64,000 nt of DNA, taken from assembly GCF_002105155.1 (NCBI RefSeq), contig NW_019028994.1, positions 496,001 through 560,000 on the forward strand. Reading direction: 5' to 3'. Shown here piece after piece: positions 59,812 to 64,000 of the stretch (positions within the stretch are counted from its first letter, which is position 1; the number at the start of each line of letters is the position of its first letter). The notes under the pieces were generated by a model, which did no database searches, was not told the DNA's origin, and was given only the letters and a program-made list of their open reading frames with translations. This stretch comes from Lobosporangium transversale. Taxonomy: Eukaryota; Mortierellomycota; Mortierellomycetes; Mortierellales; Mortierellaceae. The position numbers were made by a program, and so were the translations under genes.

Positions 59812-61727
59812 ACTTACCCTTTCTTTCCACGCGAGACCTTGGATCTGTCAAGGACTTTTCCTGAAAACACGTCAAACTCATCTCCATCAAAGATGTTTCT
59901 ACGCAAAGATAAAATGTCTTCCTGCACAGGAACTACAGAAGACTTAACAACTGGTATCGGTATCGGGGCTGATTCTACACGATGAGGCATGGATCTATAA
60001 CAAGGATGTGATTGAATAAATGTCAACAGAAAGAAAAAGATGGAACTAAAATCGTGCGATCTCAAACTATAAGGCATTAAAAGGTGTTTATACACATACC
60101 TCGCTGTCGACCGATCCATAGTAGCCAGATCACTAGGAAGGTTTTCTTCTAAAAGTCGCATGGTCACAGTCTCAACATTATCTTTAAATGTGATAAGACA
60201 TGCTTCCAGAAAGCCATCACCAAGGTCAGGGAACAAGTCTTGTAGCTGGGAAATTAACATAGTACGCTTAACATAGTCGTCTTCCTGATCAGTCGTCATA
60301 GGGGTGACATTAATCCTTGGAGTGCTATCATTTGACACTGTATTTGCACTGGATCGATTAAAGTCGTCATTGATGTACAGTCCTGACATTTCTCGAGCCA
60401 TCTTTTCAGATTTTCGCATGTTGTGTTCATAAACATAGTTCTCCGTCGCCAGGTTGAAACGTCGGAGGTCGTTCAGTACTACGATCCAATGACCAAGTCG
60501 GTCATTTTCCCCCCTACATCTTTCCACATTGATGTCTGATAGTTTTTCAGAGATACTAAATTGAATCTCAAGATCCAGAATCGAAGGAGCATCGTACATA
60601 GGAGACATATCCTCCTGTAATGGTGATTGTTCATACAGATCAACAATGACTCCGCAAAGACTATCAGTCAATTCTGCAGTAGCACTTTCGTCGTCCGGTG
60701 ATGACGTAGAAGTGACAAGATGTTGTTTATAGATACCATCCAATATGTTGTTGACAACAGAAAGCATCTTGATCCGCAAGAAATTGAGAACAGGGCGAGG
60801 GTTGATGACGCCTGCTGTTTGGTTATCAATTAATGTCTTGCTAAGAACAGGGAGGGTGTAGTTGTAACAGCCTGTTAAGCATTGTAAAAATGTAGGGTGC
60901 TGGAGCAATTCTATTGCTAAAGTAGGACTAACAGCAGAGACTGAGGAAAGGGCGTAGGCAATGTTGGATAATGCGCTCGTATACTGCATAATCTCTACAA
61001 ACTTTTCTTCATCCATTTCCGATGGATAAGGTTCAGGTGATACTGAAGGGGATATTCCCTTGCCTTTGCCCTTTCCCTTGCCCTTTCCGGCAGCACTTCC
61101 ACTGACGCCCTTTTCAAATCGTTTTTGTACTTTACGAATGATCTGAACCACTGTGCCTGTTGACGCCCTAAAATCGCCAATGAGATCGGGAATATTTTGG
61201 AGAAAAATGCTAACAAGTTTGGAGACGCCCTCTGGATCGGAGCTTCCATAGATCCCGGAAAGGTCCATGAGCACAGATGTAGAGATAATCCCTCGATCCA
61301 AAAGAGCTGATCCTGGACCGTATTTGATATCCTGATCTTGATCCTGAGCTTGATTTTGACCTTGACCTTGATCCTGATCCTGATCCGCAAGCAATCGAGC
61401 AGCAGCAGCAACTGCTTCAGGCGCGGTTATGGTGTCTGATAGTCGACGGTAGATCATATAGGTTCGACGAACAACCTCCTGTAGTTCCATGACCCAGATA
61501 TCGTTCTTATTGCCACGAAAGCTCGCATATTCACCCAAGAATGAATTAAGGAAGTGAACGAGACTATCGTTCTTTAATAATTCAACCCAAAAGGTTTTGT
61601 TGTTGTGTTTGAGAATCCTGCTAAGGCTTTCGTTCCAATTATCGACTGCAATAGAAAAATCGGCCTCTGTCAACGCTGGATCGGTCAATGGCGTCACAAA
61701 TGGTAGAATATCAGTCACTGGTGCCAT
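58536..61727 (-). CDS. CUE3: ASCC2/Cue3 ribosome quality-control factor, five exons
   Basis: Ubiquitin-binding subunit of the ASCC/RQT complex, which splits collided ribosomes. Exons 60100-61727, 59818-59994, 59646-59817 excluded as intron, 59433-59646, 59117-59293, 58536-58979; introns are GT-AG and the phases close to 879 residues. Start at 61727 (MAPVTDILPF). The N-terminal about 480 residues are the helical ASCC2 domain. A CUE domain (about 497-540, QLQDLFPDLGDGFLEACLITF) follows, then RRNIFDGDEFDVF and YDDEYDDTYDSMG, both characteristic of ASCC2, and a Gln/Lys-rich tail ending in KASKANHNRRNQHAKKM, like the ANHNRR end of animal ASCC2. The splice at 59432-59294 was chosen over a 27-bp alternative. 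A poly-T of about 33 bases lies in the second intron. Identity confident. Confidence 0.93.
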
Positions 61728-61947
61728 GATTAAGAGCTTGAAAACAAAGGGAAAAAAAAAATACAAGTAATACAGTTGAATAAATTGGAGAAAATGAAGT
61801 AGCTAATTAGAATGATAGAATGAGAAAGATGAATGAAAAGAAAAAAAGATAAAAGAAAAAGGAGGCAAATAAAAAAAAAAAAAAAAGTTTTAAACCTTGG
61901 GTCGCGATGTCCCCATTGGAGCAATTTTTACATTCAGCTCCAACCGT
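61728..61947. promoter_or_regulatory. Upstream region of ASCC2
   Basis: AT-rich, with TTTTCAAG just before the start codon on the reverse strand resembling a 5'-leader splice acceptor. The inverted-repeat element begins only 221 bases from the start codon, so it could affect this promoter. Confidence 0.4.
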
Positions 61948-62428
61948 AGCCTGCGGACGAAGTTCATGTGCACATGCACGTGCTGGAAGGCAGATGTGGC
62001 TTGCTCTTCTCTCACAGGCTGGGACTTGACATTTTGGTTAAATTTCTAAGTCGAAAACACCGCAGGAAAGGCTCTTTTTTTTTTGTCATTTTTTTTTAAG
62101 CAAAGTTTGCAGATCACAAGAAAATGGCCTACATGTGAAGCATGCTATTGTTTTTCTTGCTCTCATTTCACAACCTCATTTATTCATTACGAAATTTACC
62201 TCCCATCATTCTCATCTTAAAAAAAAAAAAAAGCTCCCTGTGGTGTAAATGACTTGGAAATAAAAAAAAAAATAAAAAAAAAGAGCCTTTCCTGTGGTGT
62301 GTTCAACTTAGAAATTTTTTAGACCTCCAGCCAAAATGTCACGTTTGGTCCCAGAGAAGTGTCTGCAGGAGCATGCCACGTTTGCCTTTCGGCGCGTGCA
62401 TGTGCACATGAACTTCGCCCTCAGGCTT
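61948..62428. mobile_element. MITE-like element with about 130-160-bp inverted repeats
   Basis: The left arm (61948 to about 62080) and the reverse complement of the right arm (about 62262-62428) share CGAAGTTCATGTGCACATG, GTGACATTTTGG/TTGACATTTTGG, AATTTCTAAGT and CAGGAAAGGCTCTTTTTT in the same order. The middle (about 180 bp) is AT-rich and carries an extra partial copy of the arm end (about 62232-62262, GCTCCCTGTGGTGTAAATGACTTGG region). No coding capacity. Target-site duplication not found. Confidence 0.75.
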
Positions 62429-62512
62429 GCACAAAACCAATATTATTGAGTCCATTCTTAACGTCCAAATGCCAAGTTTTTTCTTTATTACTCTCAAGCA
62501 ATGAACTAGACT

Positions 62513-62806
62513 TTATGGGGCAACTAATATAATTGCTGGGATATCTACTTGATCATCCTCCTCTTTTTCTTCATTGCCATCTTTTCTTTCTTTGCTGTCA
62601 TTCTCCCCATCCTTCCTAAAGTTTGACGCGTCAAGGGTTTTCTCTAAAGCATAATTTTGCTTAGATATCACCAAGAAAGCACTGATACAAAAAATTATTG
62701 TTCGCGTCTGAACACTTACAATATGAGCAACAGCTTCTTGTTCTTGGAATGAGGTATTAGACATGCTCATAGTGGGATGAATGTAAGGTGAAGAGTGGAT
62801 GTGCAC
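62513..62806 (-). CDS. Small hypothetical protein, possibly spliced
   Basis: Unrecognised. A 97-codon frame is open from 62806, with a more likely Met at 62770 or 62764 (MSMSNTSFQEQEAVAHI). GTAAGTGTTC follows that segment and TATGCTTTAG occurs about 80 bases on, so an intron is possible, but splicing there changes the downstream frame to a short basic tail. Unspliced, the end is Glu/Asp/Lys-rich (NEEKEEDDQVDIPAIILVAP). A TATTTAAATA box (62861-62870) lies about 55-95 bases upstream, which supports a real promoter. Confidence 0.35.
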   Translation of the reverse strand: MHIHSSPYIHPTMSMSNTSFQEQEAVAHIVSVQTRTIIFCISAFLVISKQNYALEKTLDASNFRKDGENDSKERKDGNEEKEEDDQVDIPAIILVAP

Positions 62807-62860
62807 ACTTTCGATTGTGTGGTGAAAACAAGAGAGTTAAAGAGATGAATAGTGTTTGTG

Positions 62861-62870
62861 TATTTAAATA
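62861..62870 (-). promoter_or_regulatory. TATA-like box
   Basis: TATTTAAATA, palindromic, 55-95 bases upstream of the small hypothetical gene on the reverse strand. It could also serve the forward direction. Confidence 0.35.
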
Positions 62871-63387
62871 ATACATGTTATGTCACACTTGGGGGCCAAT
62901 TTAATCTTTAATCGCATGGCGTCTTGTGCAACAAGAAAAAAAAATTTCTCACACACACAGCATAGCCCAACCTTGAAATAAAGGAACAAATTTATCAATT
63001 GTCGCTCCTTTCTTTAACTTGCTTCACTTCATTTTTGCACTCTCCTCTTCCTTTTCTTCCTTTATCCTCTTTTCACTTTTTTCTTATTTCCCCCCAGTTT
63101 TGCTCCCTTCACATATCTTCTCCTCTTCCTTTTTCATTTATTCCAAGCTTTCATTCATTGCCTTTCCTTTCCTTTCCTTCCTTTTTTTTTTTTTTTTTTT
63201 CTTTTTTCTTTTTTTCTTTTTTTCTTTTTTTCTTTTCCTCCCTCATCTTCATCTCCACAGCTTACATTGTCACAATTTTGAACCATCCTGCTACTGACTT
63301 ACCATACTTAACAATTTGATCAAACTTGTCCTGTTTTCTGTCCTCCGTCCATTTACACCCTTGTTTTTAAACAGTTTTGAAATCACA
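62871..63387. promoter_or_regulatory. Upstream region and pyrimidine-rich leader of the Crinkler-type gene
   Basis: From about 63000 to 63250 the + strand is strongly pyrimidine-rich (CTTTTC runs, T22 at 63182-63200), as expected of a fungal leader or promoter. A TTTTTAAACAG tract just before the start resembles a splice acceptor (63366-63375). Confidence 0.4.
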
Positions 63388-63769
63388 ATGGGAAGCGGAA
63401 CAACAACACCAAATGGTCCATCTAGACGTGGTTCGACTGAAAGAGAAAGAGAGGTTGAGAAAGAGCCAACCAACCTAAGGATTTATTGTATTGTTGGTGG
63501 AGAAGCAACGTCTTTTCCTGCAAATATCCCTTCTGATCGTTCAGTCGGCGAACTCAAGCAAGCCATCTATTCGCCTGCTAGATTTGGTGATATCCCACCG
63601 GAGAAGCTCACTCTCAAGCTCATCCCCGGCGGCACAACGAAGAAAGGATTGGAAACATTATCCGAAGAATCGCTTGTAGTGCTCGATGAACTTGAAGAAC
63701 TCAGCACTTATTTTCCAAAAGGTGCAGCAAAAGGTCGCATTCACATCATTGTCAAGCTGCCGCCGCCAG
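63388..63769 (+). CDS. Crinkler-type protein, first exon (continues past window)
   Basis: The start MGSGTTTPNGPSRRGSTE is followed by a basic/acidic linker and, from about residue 31, a ubiquitin-like N-terminal domain of CRN (Crinkler) proteins: LRIYCIVGGEATSFPANIP, SVGELKQAIY, PPEKLTLKLIPGG. Exon 1 ends at CCAG before GTATGT (63770), phase 1, after 127 codons. No acceptor or further exon is recognisable in the remaining 230 bases, so the C-terminal effector domain lies outside the window. CRN proteins are known from oomycetes, chytrids and Glomeromycotina; typically a nuclease or kinase-like domain follows. N-terminal call fairly confident; C-terminal type unknown. Confidence 0.75.
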
Positions 63770-64000
63770 GTATGTATTTAGCTCTTGATGGACTGATGGC
63801 TGTTGATATTTTTAATTGACGAAGCTTATTGTCATTCATGACGTCATTGATGTAATTCAAAACAGCTCTTTATGTTTGAGATGTATCATGGCTAAACTAT
63901 CTAACCAGGGGCGGCTTTGGATTTCTTTATAAAAAGAATTTGAAAAGTCGCCCCATGGTTCGTGCCTATACTCTGACTCTCACTGTCCTCTCGCGAGTCT
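63770..64000. other. Intron of the Crinkler-type gene (incomplete)
   Basis: Begins GTATGTATTT; no convincing 3' splice site followed by a domain was found before the window end. Confidence 0.5.

Overview
The window reads as nuclear DNA of an early-diverging fungus, most likely Mortierellomycotina (Mortierella/Linnemannia-like). The reasons are spliceosomal genes with short GT-AG introns, very frequent A/T homopolymers of 15-47 bases, a Crinkler-type gene start, and a lineage-type family of giant TPR/ARM-NACHT-pentapeptide-WD40 proteins. The organism call is inference; no rRNA or other marker is present.

Layout. 0-3.8 kb: 3' part of NLR-like gene A (+). 4.3-6.7 kb: a secreted, mucin-like membrane protein (-). 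6.7-10.4 kb: gene-free simple-sequence DNA (purine tract, 48-bp minisatellite). 10.4-12.2 kb: ribosomal protein eL36 (-), three small exons with a 1.1-kb intron. 12.6-14.4 kb: a single-pass membrane protein with PPxY motifs (-). 14.4-16.5 kb: gene-free, with a long ATTTTT array. 16.5-30.8 kb: two intact NLR-like genes, B and C, in direct tandem (-), separated by a broken biotin-protein ligase fragment. 31.4-40.6 kb: a housekeeping block with an S10 serine carboxypeptidase (+), mitochondrial processing peptidase beta (-), a stand-alone proprotein-convertase prosegment (-), succinate dehydrogenase small anchor subunit (+) and a monovalent cation/H+ antiporter (+). 40.6-50.3 kb: an accessory island with two nearly identical 1.43-kb direct repeats (each holding a GC-rich, potentially structured RNA), a six-exon gene of an uncharacterised possibly nuclease-like family, and two decayed NLR pieces. 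50.5-55.6 kb: a Sel1/TPR-like MYND zinc-finger protein (-). 58.5-61.7 kb: ASCC2/Cue3, a ribosome quality-control factor (-), in five exons. 61.9-62.4 kb: a 480-bp inverted-repeat element. 62.5-62.8 kb: a small hypothetical gene. 63.4 kb to the end: first exon of a Crinkler-type gene (+).

The strongest biological theme is an NLR-like immune-receptor family undergoing duplication, mosaic exchange, WD40 diversification and decay. All paralogues keep a bacterial-looking NACHT plus pentapeptide plus WD40 layout and a C-terminal cysteine motif that is intact in B and C and degraded in the others. The second unusual item is the 147-residue kexin-like prosegment with no protease attached, ending in Lys-Arg-Asp-Glu-Leu. 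Exon models were built by hand from GT/AG sites and reading-frame phase; no expression data or database search was available.
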